Origin: Hymenobacter negativus
Lineage (GTDB): Bacteria; Bacteroidota; Bacteroidia; Cytophagales; Hymenobacteraceae
Assembly: GCF_016056375.1 (NCBI RefSeq)
Contig: NZ_JAEDAE010000008.1
Coordinates: forward strand, 207,661-271,660
Reading direction: 5' to 3'
DNA length: 64,000 nt
Shown: piece by piece, positions 17,518 through 25,669 of the stretch
How positions within the stretch are numbered: the stretch's first letter is position 1
Layout of the letters: every line of letters starts with the position of its first letter
Position numbers and translations under genes: made by a program
Notes under the pieces: generated by a model
Seen by the model: only the letters and a program-made list of their open reading frames with translations
Databases searched by the model: none
Told to the model about the DNA's origin: nothing

Positions 17518-18984
17518 CTATTTAATCCGCTCAAAAACCGCTAGTTGGCAAGTTCCCCGGTCAGGATGACTGGCATCCCGAATGATGGCATCATGCCAAC
17601 GCAGGCGGAACGCAGAGTCCTGTTGAAGCATTTCCAGCGGAATGTGGGCTTCGGTCTGCGCGTACACATCGTCCCAGACCACCAGGGAATTTACCGGCAA
17701 CGTCTCCAGAATAGGGTGCCAGTCCTTGGTTAAAGGCGGGCAGCGGGCGGCATCGAAAGGGTCGACGCCGAGTGCGGGGGCCACGTAGGGAGCCTCAAAT
17801 GCGATGGGCGGCAGCGGTTGCCCCGCATACGCCTGGTGCAGCCAGGCGGCCGCGCGTTGGGCCAGTTCCTGGTCGGGCGCGCGGCTGAAATCGCGCGCGG
17901 GCCGAATGGCGTTGCGGGCCCCGGTAAATAGCCAGCCCACTACCGCCACGGTGGCCACCAGCCGGATGCGCTGGCGGGCCGTTTCGGTGCGGGCCCACTC
18001 CGTGAGCAGCGCCAAGCCATTGAGGGCTACCACGGCGGCCAGGGGCGCAATGCCGGCCAGCACCCGCGCCAGCCCCGCGGAGTTGAACAAGCCCATGGCC
18101 CAGAAGATGGTATGCGCGGCCACGAAGACTGTGATACTACCGTATATCAGCAGCAGCTCGGCGGAAAATAATGGCGACTGCCGCCGGGCCGGCTGGCCCA
18201 GGTCGCGCACCATACGGGCACCTCCCAGCCCAAACAAAACCGTGAGCACCCAGCCCAGCAGGTTAGGGATGTTGCGCAGAAAGTGGCTCCACTCGCCATG
18301 CCCGTAGGCTGATATTGTGCCGTAGGGATTATGACCAAACACCCAACCCAGCTCGCCAAATGCCACCGCCCCAATGGCTGTATATAGTACATAGCCCAGC
18401 AGTACCAGCGGCAAGCTGCGCCATTGCCGCTGCCACGCCAGGTACACCACCCACAGGCCAATCAGAATAAAGCCCTCGGAGCGCGCAAATGGCAGAAACG
18501 ACACCGCCGCCGCCGACCAACCCGGCCGGCCGGCCACGGCCAGCCACACCGCCCCCACCAGCACCAATCCAAACAATGGTTCGGTGAGACCGGAAAACTG
18601 AATCAGGAAATAGTCGGGGGCCGCGTAAGCAAACAAAATGGCCAACTCCGGCACGGGCAGGCGCAAGGCCTGTGCGATGCGAAAAGCGCACCAAGCCGAA
18701 GCGGCTACCACCACGCACTGAAACGCTTTCATTCCCATGAACCCGGCCTGCGCCGGGCCCGCCGCCAGCAACGTAAGCAGCGGCTTCGCCCACGAATCCA
18801 GAAAATTGAGTGGGTGTGCGAATGCGTAGCGGGCAAACAGGTAATGATTGATGCTATCGCCGGAATCATGCGTGCCTTTAGTGAAAAAGGCAACGACGAG
18901 GGACAAGGCGAATAGTCCGGCCAACAACAGCCGGGCCCGGCGGGTAGCAACAGCGAAAACCGGCACAGCGACAGTGAAAAGCAT
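17518..18984 (-). CDS. Polytopic membrane protein, GT-C glycosyltransferase-like
   Basis: About 488 residues with around ten hydrophobic segments. The first external loop reads THDSGDSINHYLFARYA, an acidic motif in the position where GT-C mannosyl/arabinosyltransferases keep their catalytic Asp. A soluble C-terminal part follows (VVWDDVYAQTEAHIP). It may transfer sugars from a lipid-linked donor, but the family match is by shape rather than sequence. Start 18984 (ATG) is preferred over TTG 18996 because a TACTTTTA box lies just upstream. Confidence 0.7.
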   Translation of the reverse strand: MLFTVAVPVFAVATRRARLLLAGLFALSLVVAFFTKGTHDSGDSINHYLFARYAFAHPLNFLDSWAKPLLTLLAAGPAQAGFMGMKAFQCVVVAASAWCAFRIAQALRLPVPELAILFAYAAPDYFLIQFSGLTEPLFGLVLVGAVWLAVAGRPGWSAAAVSFLPFARSEGFILIGLWVVYLAWQRQWRSLPLVLLGYVLYTAIGAVAFGELGWVFGHNPYGTISAYGHGEWSHFLRNIPNLLGWVLTVLFGLGGARMVRDLGQPARRQSPLFSAELLLIYGSITVFVAAHTIFWAMGLFNSAGLARVLAGIAPLAAVVALNGLALLTEWARTETARQRIRLVATVAVVGWLFTGARNAIRPARDFSRAPDQELAQRAAAWLHQAYAGQPLPPIAFEAPYVAPALGVDPFDAARCPPLTKDWHPILETLPVNSLVVWDDVYAQTEAHIPLEMLQQDSAFRLRWHDAIIRDASHPDRGTCQLAVFERIK

Positions 18985-19000
18985 AGGTAATGGCAAACCG

Positions 19001-19008
19001 TAAAAGTA
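19001..19008 (-). promoter_or_regulatory. -7 box for the GT-C-like gene (minus strand)
   Basis: Reads TACTTTTA on the minus strand, one base from TAnnTTTG, 16 bases before ATG 18984. Confidence 0.5.
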
Positions 19009-19146
19009 CGTCTGCGCGCAATGAGCCCCTGCTTACTCCATTACATACTCCCCAGCTGGCCGCGGGCCTGGCAGCGATAAATATAAATTCCAACTCCCGT
19101 GGAACGGCTTGCCACAAGGTTTCCTAGAAAAACTACTGCGCCACGT

Positions 19147-19177
19147 TTGCCTATTTCCCGATAAATCAGTACCTTTG
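19147..19177 (+). promoter_or_regulatory. Promoter of the rplM-rpsI-rpsB operon
   Basis: TTG (19147-19149, within TTTG), 20 bases, then TACCTTTG (19170-19177), the full two-part Bacteroidota consensus. It leaves a leader of about 70 bases before rplM, long enough for a ribosomal-protein leader structure; the short pair AGCC/GGCT near 19200 is the only stem I can see. Confidence 0.75.
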
Positions 19178-19249
19178 TGTCCGTTTTTCCCGAAGCCCTA
19201 GCGGCTCCGTACTCTTATTCAATAGTTTAGCATACCTTTTTTTCGACTC

Positions 19250-19702
19250 ATGGACCACCTGAGCTTCAAGACGACCCACGTCAATAAGGCCAACGCCCAG
19301 AAGAGCTGGGTTATCGTAGACGCCAGCGTGGCCCCGCTGGGCCGCGTTGCCAGCCAGATTGCCAACATCCTGCGTGGCAAGCACAAGCCTTCGTTCACCC
19401 CCAACTCCGACTGCGGCGACAACGTCATCGTTCTCAACGCCGACAAGCTGCGCGTGACCGGCAAGAAAATGACCGAGAAGGTCTACATCACGCACTCGGG
19501 CTACCCCGGCGGCCAGAAGCGTCGCACCGTGCGCGAGCAGATGAACCGCGACTCGCGTCGTGTAATTGAGCACGCTGTGAAAGGCATGCTGCAAGACAAC
19601 CGCCTCGGCGCCGCTCAGTACCGCAACCTGTACGTGTACGCCGGTACCGAGCACCCCCACGAAGCTCAGCAGCCCGTGGCCATCGAACTGACCAACCTGT
19701 AA
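19250..19702 (+). CDS. rplM: 50S ribosomal protein L13
   Basis: Ribosomal protein uL13 of 150 residues, the usual length. Recognised by WVIVDASVAPLGRVASQIA, the HKPSFTPNSDCGDNVIVLN region, HSGYPGG, and the AVKGMLQDNRLG segment followed by LYVYAGTEHPHEAQQP. It is an early 50S assembly protein. First gene of rplM-rpsI-rpsB, a conserved order, with 36 bases to rpsI. There is no Shine-Dalgarno sequence before the ATG. Confidence 0.98.
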   Translation: MDHLSFKTTHVNKANAQKSWVIVDASVAPLGRVASQIANILRGKHKPSFTPNSDCGDNVIVLNADKLRVTGKKMTEKVYITHSGYPGGQKRRTVREQMNRDSRRVIEHAVKGMLQDNRLGAAQYRNLYVYAGTEHPHEAQQPVAIELTNL

Positions 19703-19738
19703 GCCACAACGGCTCACGCTTTTTTAATTTTTCCACTA

Positions 19739-20125
19739 ATGGCAATTACCAACACCTCTGGTAGAAGAAAAACCTCGGTGGCCCGCATCTACATGCAGGC
19801 CGGGCAAGGGAATATCACTATCAATGACCGGGACATGAAATCGTACTTCAGCAACGAGTTGCTGGAGAACGTAGTGAACCAACCCCTGGCAATCCTCGAG
19901 CAAGTCGGCCAGTACGACATCAAGGTGAACGTGCGCGGCGGCGGCATTTCGGCTCAGGCCGAGGCTATCCGTCTGGCTATCACCAAGGCTCTGGTTAGCG
20001 ACAACGAAGAAGTTCGTCCTGCTCTCAAGAAGGAAGGCTTCATGACCCGCGACCCGCGCATGGTGGAACGCAAGAAATTCGGCAAGCGCAAGGCTCGTCG
20101 TTCGTTCCAGTTCTCGAAACGCTAA
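19739..20125 (+). CDS. rpsI: 30S ribosomal protein S9
   Basis: Ribosomal protein uS9, 128 residues. It has GRRKTSVARIYMQAG near the N-terminus, the VRGGGISAQAEAIRLAI core, and the basic C-terminal tail ending FSKR that reaches the P-site tRNA. The region before its ATG is T-rich with no Shine-Dalgarno. It lies 36 bases after rplM and 18 bases before rpsB. Confidence 0.98.
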   Translation: MAITNTSGRRKTSVARIYMQAGQGNITINDRDMKSYFSNELLENVVNQPLAILEQVGQYDIKVNVRGGGISAQAEAIRLAITKALVSDNEEVRPALKKEGFMTRDPRMVERKKFGKRKARRSFQFSKR

Positions 20126-20128
20126 TCC

Positions 20129-20135
20129 AGGAGGA
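20129..20135 (+). promoter_or_regulatory. Strong Shine-Dalgarno sequence before rpsB
   Basis: AGGAGGA lies eight bases upstream of ATG 20144. It is the only strong Shine-Dalgarno noticed in the window: rplM, rpsI, tsf, recA and the others checked have none. Confidence 0.85.
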
Positions 20136-20143
20136 AATATATC

Positions 20144-20911
20144 ATGGCCCAGACTACCTATAAGGACCTGCTCGACGCAGGTGCCCACTTTGGTCACCTC
20201 ACCCGCAAGTGGGACCCCAAAATGGCGCCGTACATCTTCATGGAGAAGAACGGCATCCACATCATTGACCTCAACAAGACGCTGGTTTCGCTTGACTACG
20301 CAGCCCAGGCTATTCGCAACATCGCGAAGAGTGGCCGCAAAATCATGTTCGTAGCCACGAAAAAGCAGGCGCAGGAAATCGTTACGACGGAAGCCGAGCG
20401 TTTGAAAATGCCTTTCGTAACCGACCGGTGGTTGGGTGGTATGCTCACCAACTTCGCCACGGTTCGCAAGAGCCTGAAGAAGATGGCCACCATCGACAAG
20501 ATGGTAAAAGAGAACACCGCTTACGCCGCACTGGCTAAGCGCGAGAAGCTGATGATGCAGCGCGAGCGCGAGAAGCTCGACCGCGTGCTCGGTGGTATCG
20601 CCGACCTCGGCCGTCTGCCCGCTGCTCTGTTTGTAGTGGACGTGAAGCGCGAGCACATCGCCGTGAAAGAGGCGCAGAAACTGGGCATCCCGGTTTTCGC
20701 TATCTGCGACACGAACTCGAACCCCGAATTGGTACAGTTCCCGATTCCCGCCAACGACGATGCCTCGAAGTCGATTCAGCTCATCGTGAGCGTGATTGGC
20801 AAGGCCATCGAAGACGGCCTGTCGGAACGTAAAGTTGACAAAGAAGATGCCGACCGCAAGGAAGCCGACGAGGCTGCCATTGCCGAAAAAACGGCTGCTG
20901 ACGAAGAATAG
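20144..20911 (+). CDS. rpsB: 30S ribosomal protein S2
   Basis: Ribosomal protein uS2, 255 residues. Signatures include LLDAGAHFGHLTRKWDPKM, FVATKKQAQEIV, VTDRWLGGMLTNF and PVFAICDTNSNP. An acidic, Ala-rich C-terminal extension (EEADR/EADEAAIAEK type) follows the conserved core, as in other Bacteroidota. It is the third gene of the operon and is preceded by a strong Shine-Dalgarno, in contrast to its neighbours. A terminator and a repeat separate it from tsf. Confidence 0.98.
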   Translation: MAQTTYKDLLDAGAHFGHLTRKWDPKMAPYIFMEKNGIHIIDLNKTLVSLDYAAQAIRNIAKSGRKIMFVATKKQAQEIVTTEAERLKMPFVTDRWLGGMLTNFATVRKSLKKMATIDKMVKENTAYAALAKREKLMMQREREKLDRVLGGIADLGRLPAALFVVDVKREHIAVKEAQKLGIPVFAICDTNSNPELVQFPIPANDDASKSIQLIVSVIGKAIEDGLSERKVDKEDADRKEADEAAIAEKTAADEE

Positions 20912-20930
20912 TCCCTTCTTAGCTCTTTGA

Positions 20931-20976
20931 AAAAAGGGAACCTTCGAGTAGTCTAGGCTCCGGAGGTTCCCTTTTT
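20931..20976 (+). terminator. Intrinsic terminator after rpsB
   Basis: AAAAAGGGAACCTTCG pairs with CGGAGGTTCCCTTTTT with one wobble pair, ending in T run. It implies tsf can be transcribed separately. Confidence 0.88.
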
Positions 20977-20990
20977 GATTTCAGGCCGAT

Positions 20991-21084
20991 GTAGAGACGC
21001 ATACTTGCGTCTCGCGCCAGAACGGAATCGGCCGCTTGTTGCAAATTAATTGTTCAAACGGGAGACGCAAATATGCGTCTCTAC
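20991..21084. repeat. Nested-hairpin repeat, GTAGAGACGC type, copy 1
   Basis: Left arm 20991-21013 (GTAGAGACGCATAC then TTGCGTCTC) and right arm 21062-21084 (GAGACGCAAATATG then CGTCTCTAC) match at 22 of 23 positions as an inverted pair. Each arm is itself a hairpin (GAGACGCA/TGCGTCTC). It lies directly upstream of tsf. Copy 2 is at 50884. Confidence 0.9.
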
Positions 21085-21103
21085 AACCCCTCCCCTACTT
21101 CCA

Positions 21104-21940
21104 ATGGCCGCTATTACCGCCGCAGACGTAAACAAGCTCCGCACCATGACCGGTGCCGGCATGATGGATTGTAAAAAAGCCCTGACCGAAGCCGATGGCG
21201 ACTTCGAAGCTGCGCGCGACATTCTGCGCAAGGCCGGTCAGAAAATCGCGGACAAGCGCGCCGAGAACGAAACCTCGGAAGGCTTCGTGACCGTGGCCGT
21301 GAGCGAGGATGGCACTAACGGCAAGCTGGTGGCCCTGGCCTGCGAAACCGAGTCGGTAGCCAAAGTGGCTAACTTCCGCGAACTGGTGCAGCGCATCCTG
21401 GATGCTGCTGTGCGCACCAACGCTACTACCAAAGAAGAGCTGCTGGCTGTGAAAGAAGATGATGGCCTGACCATTCAGGAGCACATCACCGACCTGACCG
21501 GCAAAATCGGCGAGAAGCTGGACCTGACCTACGTAACCCTGACCGGCGAGAAAGTAGCTTCGTACATACACTCGGACAGCAAAAAAGGCGTGCTCGTAGC
21601 CCTGAAGAACGTGGGCTCGGCCGACGCTGCTGCCGTGGGCCGCGACGTGGCCATGCAAATCGTGGCCATGAAGCCTGTTGCCGTTGACAAAGACGGTGTG
21701 GACTCGGCTACGGTGGAGCGCGAAATCGAAATCGGCAAAGAGCAGGCGCGTGCCGAAGGCAAGCCCGAGGCAATGCTGGAGAAAATTGCCCAGGGCAAGC
21801 TGAACAAGTTCTACAAAGAGCAGACCCTGCTGAACCAGGAGTTCGTAAAGGACGGCTCGATGACCATCGCTCAGCTGCTCGACAGCAAGTCGAAAGGCAT
21901 GACCGTAACGGACTTCAAGCGCGTGGCTATCGGCGCTTAA
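21104..21940 (+). CDS. tsf: Elongation factor Ts
   Basis: EF-Ts recycles EF-Tu by exchanging GDP for GTP. The 278-residue product shows the N-terminal signature VNKLRTMTGAGMMDCKKAL, the core VALACETESVAKVANF, and the C-terminal VKDGSMTIAQLLDS segment. A longer frame starts at 21050 inside the GTAGAGACGC repeat; its 18 extra residues are repeat-encoded, so ATG 21104 is chosen. The terminator upstream and repeat in between suggest its own promoter, which I could not pinpoint. Confidence 0.97.
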   Translation: MAAITAADVNKLRTMTGAGMMDCKKALTEADGDFEAARDILRKAGQKIADKRAENETSEGFVTVAVSEDGTNGKLVALACETESVAKVANFRELVQRILDAAVRTNATTKEELLAVKEDDGLTIQEHITDLTGKIGEKLDLTYVTLTGEKVASYIHSDSKKGVLVALKNVGSADAAAVGRDVAMQIVAMKPVAVDKDGVDSATVEREIEIGKEQARAEGKPEAMLEKIAQGKLNKFYKEQTLLNQEFVKDGSMTIAQLLDSKSKGMTVTDFKRVAIGA

Positions 21941-21963
21941 TTGCCGTTTTTAGTTGAAAAGGG

Positions 21964-21998
21964 AAAGCCCCGCTGGCATTGTGCCGGCGGGGCTTTTT
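21964..21998 (+). terminator. Intrinsic terminator after tsf
   Basis: AAAGCCCCGCTGGCA pairs with TGCCGGCGGGGCTTT (one wobble), then T run. Its T tract overlaps the stop codon of the convergent small gene. Confidence 0.9.
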
Positions 21999-22305
21999 AT
22001 ATATCCGCTGAATTGCGCCCAGGCAGTAAACTCAGTACAATTTCAGGAATGTCGTCATCTATGACCATACCGTCTATATATATACTGGTTTCATCAGCTC
22101 GCATTAGTTGCCACTTCTGAAGCACTTCTTCGGCTTCTTCACCAGCACTCATGAACATATGAGTCCAGGGTGGCGGGCAGTATTGATTCCACATACTTGA
22201 TAACGCACTTAAAGCCTCATAAAGGTCTTTATTGCGCTCTATCAGCTGATTTCGCAACTTCTCATTTTCTGCCTTCAAACTAGCAACTGCCTCTTCATTA
22301 TCCAT
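21997..22305 (-). CDS. Small hypothetical protein with N-terminal coiled coil
   Basis: A 102-residue acidic protein. The first 35 residues (SLKAENEKLRNQLIERNKDL) form an apparent coiled coil, followed by an acidic, Pro/Trp-containing part (WNQYCPPPWTHMF). It has no signal peptide and no family that I recognise. Its base composition is noticeably more AT-rich than the neighbours, hinting at recent acquisition or relaxed selection. It lies 12 bases after the DUF3089 gene on the same strand, so the two are probably co-transcribed. Confidence 0.6.
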   Translation of the reverse strand: MDNEEAVASLKAENEKLRNQLIERNKDLYEALSALSSMWNQYCPPPWTHMFMSAGEEAEEVLQKWQLMRADETSIYIDGMVIDDDIPEIVLSLLPGRNSADI

Positions 22306-22317
22306 TTCGCAAACTAC

Positions 22318-23370
22318 TCAATCCTTTGACTTCTGCCACGCCCGCACTCGCGCCTTAGAATTCTCGCGGATGTTCATGTAGAACAGCGCATAGTCGGCGA
22401 TGTGGCGGGAGTAACGCAGCTTCTTCTTACCGGAGGGCGGGAAGTGGGGAAATCCCTTGAAGCGCGGCGCATGTACCCAAAGCTGGCCGTGATGAATCTG
22501 GGCGTCGGTGAAATTGGGGTGGACGTGCTTGAAGCGGATGCTAACAGCGCCGCGGTTGAGGCTGGCCGGGGCGAGGGTAGAATCGAGCGTCCAGGTGAGG
22601 GGGTTGACGGCGATGCTGGGCTGGAACATGGATGACTCGTGGCCGGCATCGGAGGTGTTGTAGGCGACGTAGCAGTCGGTGGCCAGCGAGTCGGCGCAGG
22701 GCTTGAGGGTGGTGAATTCGTTGGGCTTTACCTGGAAACCGATGAGGTAGGCGGCCACGAGCTGGCGGCGCAGCGGGGTAGGCTTATCGAAGAATTCGTG
22801 AAGCAGGCGCGTGGCGTGGTCGGTGCCCTGGCTGTGACTGGCGATGATGAACGCGCGGCCCTGGTTGAAGTGCGCGAGGTAGTACTGGAAGGCGGAGCGC
22901 ACGTCAGAGTAAGCCAATTCCAAGGCTTTCTCACCGTTCGGCTCCTTATCGAGGAAGGAGAAGAGCGTGGCCTGGCGATAGCGCGGCGCGTAGATGCGGC
23001 CGGTGGCATTGAACACGCTGGCCTGCTGCTTGATGGTGGTGCGGTCAGTGTACTTGTTCAGCCACTTTTTGCGCACGTCGCCGTTCCAGTGCCGGGGCGA
23101 GTAGTAGGTGGTAGGGTGGATGAAAAATACATCAACGGCGGCCGTGGCCTGCTCGTCGCGCAGGGTGGAATGGCGCGGCACGGCATCGGCCGAGTCTTTT
23201 TTGGTAGGCAGGGCGGCCCAACTGCTGGCCTGGGCGTAATCGGGGGCCGGCGGGGGGGTGTATTTCTCAAAATCCCGGCCCGGCTTGAGCAGCAGCCGGA
23301 TGCAGCCGTTCAACGGCAGGAGTAACAGCAGAATCAGCGCGGTGCGGAGGCAAGGGGGTAACCGGAGCAT
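22318..23370 (-). CDS. DUF3089 alpha/beta-hydrolase-like lipoprotein
   Basis: A 350-residue protein with a lipoprotein signal (LLLLLPLNGC, Cys23), so it is probably anchored in the envelope. It carries DUF3089 features: AAVDVFFIHPTTYYS, YAPRYRQATLFSF, and the nucleophile elbow IIASHSQGT with Ser180. The fold suggests an esterase or lipase-like hydrolase with unknown substrate. Codon use is normal for the window. It heads a two-gene minus-strand unit with the small coiled-coil gene. Confidence 0.88.
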   Translation of the reverse strand: MLRLPPCLRTALILLLLLPLNGCIRLLLKPGRDFEKYTPPPAPDYAQASSWAALPTKKDSADAVPRHSTLRDEQATAAVDVFFIHPTTYYSPRHWNGDVRKKWLNKYTDRTTIKQQASVFNATGRIYAPRYRQATLFSFLDKEPNGEKALELAYSDVRSAFQYYLAHFNQGRAFIIASHSQGTDHATRLLHEFFDKPTPLRRQLVAAYLIGFQVKPNEFTTLKPCADSLATDCYVAYNTSDAGHESSMFQPSIAVNPLTWTLDSTLAPASLNRGAVSIRFKHVHPNFTDAQIHHGQLWVHAPRFKGFPHFPPSGKKKLRYSRHIADYALFYMNIRENSKARVRAWQKSKD

Positions 23371-23419
23371 ATTTCAACTTCATACAAGGCGCCGCCTGAC
23401 GCCGGAACCTCACCCCCGT

Positions 23420-23440
23420 CCCCTCTCCACAGGAGAGGGG
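23420..23440. repeat. Short hairpin repeat (CCCCTCTCC/GGAGAGGGG)
   Basis: CCCCTCTCC-ACA-GGAGAGGGG, flanked by CCTCACCCCCGT. The same kind of sequence recurs in many unrelated bacterial genomes (recalled, not searched). One copy here, between two minus-strand genes. Confidence 0.6.
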
Positions 23441-23485
23441 AGCCGGACGATGGCATGGAGACTCAGCGGGACGTTCCTTAATTTT

Positions 23486-24496
23486 TTACTGAACAGCCAC
23501 CGGCCAATGCTTCAACTCGCGCGGGGTGCCGTCGGCGTTATAGAGCAGCGTCAGCGGCTCAGCAGGCTTGGCTACTACATCGGCCAGGGTGATGTTCCAG
23601 CGCAGCCACATTTCGGCCAGGGTTTGGGTGTAGGCGCTGTTTTCCCAGGGGTTGAAGATGGCACCGGTCACGTCGTCGATGAGGGCGTCGAACACAAGTT
23701 GGGTGTCGCCGGGGCGCGGGTGGCGCGGGTAGATGTCGGGCACGACGTGCAGCAGGTGCGCGGCGTAGTACACGCGGGCTTTGAACTCGGCAATCTGAAC
23801 CGGATGCAAGGGGCGCTGGGCGTCGGCGTAGACTTTGCGCATGGCTTGGCCCACGAGGCCAATATCGACCAGGCAGGCAACCAGCACCGTTTTATCGAGC
23901 TTGATGCTGAATACGAGCGTATTCAGGTCGTCGTCATACTCAAAAGGCGTTACATCTTCGGTGGGGTCGGCTTCTAATACGAAGACTGAGCCGGGCACGA
24001 AATCGGCGTATTCAGTAGGCACGCGCAGGCCTTGTAGCAACTGGAAAAACGCTTGAAAGCGACGCACCAGCGCGGCGTTTTCGGCCAGCGGGTATTTAGG
24101 CTTTATCAGGGGTTCGAACTCGTTCAGCAGCTCAGTGATGAAGATGCCGTAGAACATTTTGCCCATCCACAGAAACAGTGTGTCGTCGCCGAGGGCGCGC
24201 AGAGCGGCGGTACCCTGCGCGGCGGCAGCTTCTACCCTACTCTCCAGCTCGGCGATGCGCTGGCGGGCGGCGGGGGCGGCAGGCAGGCGCAGGTCTTTGA
24301 TGAGAGCGGTGCGCTGGTCTAGGAGTTGAATGGGGCGCTCGGCGAGGTTATAGCGGGCCTGTAGCCATTCGGCGAAGACGGGCACGGTATCGTCGGGCCC
24401 GACGGGCTGGCCGCTGAGGAAGCAGGTTTCGGGGCCGAAGCGCATGCCATCGAACGGGTCGTAGGGCAGCAGGTCGGAGGGAGATAATAGAGCCAT
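23486..24496 (-). CDS. Hypothetical soluble protein
   Basis: A 336-residue protein without signal peptide or membrane segment. The N-terminus contains GPETCFLSGQPVGPDDTVPVF, which resembles a short treble-clef-like cysteine motif, but only one Cys is visible. The rest is mixed alpha/beta. I do not recognise the family. ATG 24496 is preferred because the 33 codons upstream lie in a nested-hairpin repeat (24505-24593) and encode an Arg-rich artefact. Confidence 0.7.
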   Translation of the reverse strand: MALLSPSDLLPYDPFDGMRFGPETCFLSGQPVGPDDTVPVFAEWLQARYNLAERPIQLLDQRTALIKDLRLPAAPAARQRIAELESRVEAAAAQGTAALRALGDDTLFLWMGKMFYGIFITELLNEFEPLIKPKYPLAENAALVRRFQAFFQLLQGLRVPTEYADFVPGSVFVLEADPTEDVTPFEYDDDLNTLVFSIKLDKTVLVACLVDIGLVGQAMRKVYADAQRPLHPVQIAEFKARVYYAAHLLHVVPDIYPRHPRPGDTQLVFDALIDDVTGAIFNPWENSAYTQTLAEMWLRWNITLADVVAKPAEPLTLLYNADGTPRELKHWPVAVQ

Positions 24497-24504
24497 AAAA
24501 AGCA

Positions 24505-24593
24505 GTAGCGCGAACTTGGTGTTTCGCGTCGCCACGCGGCCAGCCGGAAGTTTCCGGGCAGCGCGGGGACGCGAACTACAAAGTTCGCGCAAC
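24505..24593. repeat. Nested-hairpin repeat, GTAGCGCGAAC type
   Basis: Arms 24505-24530 and 24568-24593 are reverse complements at 22 of 26 positions; the right arm contains its own hairpin GCGAACT/AGTTCGC. Same architecture as 20991, 50884 and 61472. It overlaps the apparent N-terminal extension of the gene ending at 23486. Confidence 0.82.
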
Positions 24594-24619
24594 AATGGTT
24601 ACGGCGGAATGCCGCCTGT

Positions 24620-25021
24620 TTACTTCGAGAGAGTGTTGCCCGCTTTGATGAGCTGCTTGCTCAGGTTGGTGAGCGGCGCAGCATAGTCGCCGCCGGCCTC
24701 GTCGGCTACTTTGGCGGTTTCGGCGCCCAGGCTGGCGAGGATTTCGGCGATGTCGTGGGCGGGCGTTTTGCTGTCCGACAGCATGTCGCTGAGCTGGCTG
24801 AGCTCCTGCTTGATTTTGGCCAGACCGGGGCGGTCGGAAGCAGCCAGTACGGCAGCCCAGCGCTCCACTTCGGTGAGGCCCTGTGGGCCGGAGTTAATGG
24901 GTGTGCTGGCCGTTAGGAACGTGAGGGTGTCGTCGAGCAGAGCAGTATTTTGCTGGTCGCTCACGGCCATGGGCACGGCGGGCGTGGCGGGCGTTTGCGG
25001 AGTGGCGGCGGTGGAATCCAT
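24620..25021 (-). CDS. Small hypothetical helical protein
   Basis: A 133-residue protein. A Thr/Pro/Ala-rich N-terminus (TPQTPATPAVP) precedes predicted helices (LAKIKQELSQLSDMLSD and LTNLSKQLIKAG). There is no signal peptide, cysteine or catalytic motif. It is tentatively a scaffold or stress protein; no family is recognised. It is on the minus strand, divergent from the Ala-rich lipoprotein gene, with about 180 bases in between. Codon use is normal, supporting a real gene. Confidence 0.65.
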   Translation of the reverse strand: MDSTAATPQTPATPAVPMAVSDQQNTALLDDTLTFLTASTPINSGPQGLTEVERWAAVLAASDRPGLAKIKQELSQLSDMLSDSKTPAHDIAEILASLGAETAKVADEAGGDYAAPLTNLSKQLIKAGNTLSK

Positions 25022-25144
25022 GGGAATGCGAAAATAAAAAGATGCGTGAGGGCTATACTGTTGCGGGCCGATAAAAGTTAGCTGGGCGATTTACGCAGGC
25101 TTGGGCGGCGGTTAGGCCGTGCCACGCGCGGCCGGCGCATGGGT

Positions 25145-25152
25145 TACCTTTT
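25145..25152 (+). promoter_or_regulatory. Possible -7 box for the Ala/Lys repeat lipoprotein
   Basis: TACCTTTT, one base off TAnnTTTG, about 48 bases before ATG 25201. Confidence 0.4.
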
Positions 25153-25200
25153 TCCTCCCCGTTGATTAACCGTCAAATCTCACTCTCAAATTCAACGACC

Positions 25201-25599
25201 ATGAAAATCTCCGTTAAAGCCCTCTTCGTAGCCGCCGCCGTTGCCTTCACCGCCACCGCTTGCGAGCAAACCAAAACCACCGAAACCACGACCACCACGC
25301 CCGAAGGCACCACCGCTACCGTAGTTACCGATAGCACCGCCACCACGGCTACCGAAGCTGGTGCCGCCGCTGGCGCTGCTGTGGACAACGCTTCGGCCAA
25401 CATGAAAGAAGGCATGCAGGAAGCTGGTGCCAAAATGGATGCCGCTGCCGACAAAGCCGGCGCTAAAATGGACGCCGCCGGTGCCAAGATGGACGCCAAA
25501 ATGGATGCCGCCGGTGCCAAAATGGACGCCATGGGCGACGCTGCCGCCAAATCGGCCCAGCAGACCAAAGAGAACATGAAAGAAGCCGCCAAGAAGTAA
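25201..25599 (+). CDS. Lipoprotein with KMDAAGA repeats
   Basis: A 132-residue protein with a lipoprotein signal (VAFTATAC, Cys21), a Thr-rich linker (TTETTTTTPEG), and a helical C-terminal half. That half has at least five imperfect repeats of the type AGAKMDAA (for example GAKMDAAADKAGAKMDAAG). Such amphipathic repeats resemble LEA-like or apolipoprotein-like helices that bind membranes or protect proteins under stress; this is inference. Start ATG 25201 gives the signal peptide; the frame upstream from 25162 does not. It is followed by a terminator. Confidence 0.8.
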   Translation: MKISVKALFVAAAVAFTATACEQTKTTETTTTTPEGTTATVVTDSTATTATEAGAAAGAAVDNASANMKEGMQEAGAKMDAAADKAGAKMDAAGAKMDAKMDAAGAKMDAMGDAAAKSAQQTKENMKEAAKK

Positions 25600-25621
25600 T
25601 TCCAGCCGGTTTTAATTTCCT

Positions 25622-25658
25622 AAAAAGCCCCGCACAAGAGATTGTACGGGGCTTTTTT
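25622..25658 (+). terminator. Intrinsic terminator
   Basis: AAAAAGCCCCGCACAA pairs with TTGTACGGGGCTTTTT (one mismatch), then T run. It also lies just after the stop of the convergent minus-strand gene. Confidence 0.9.
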
Positions 25659-25669
25659 ATGCATTTCGC

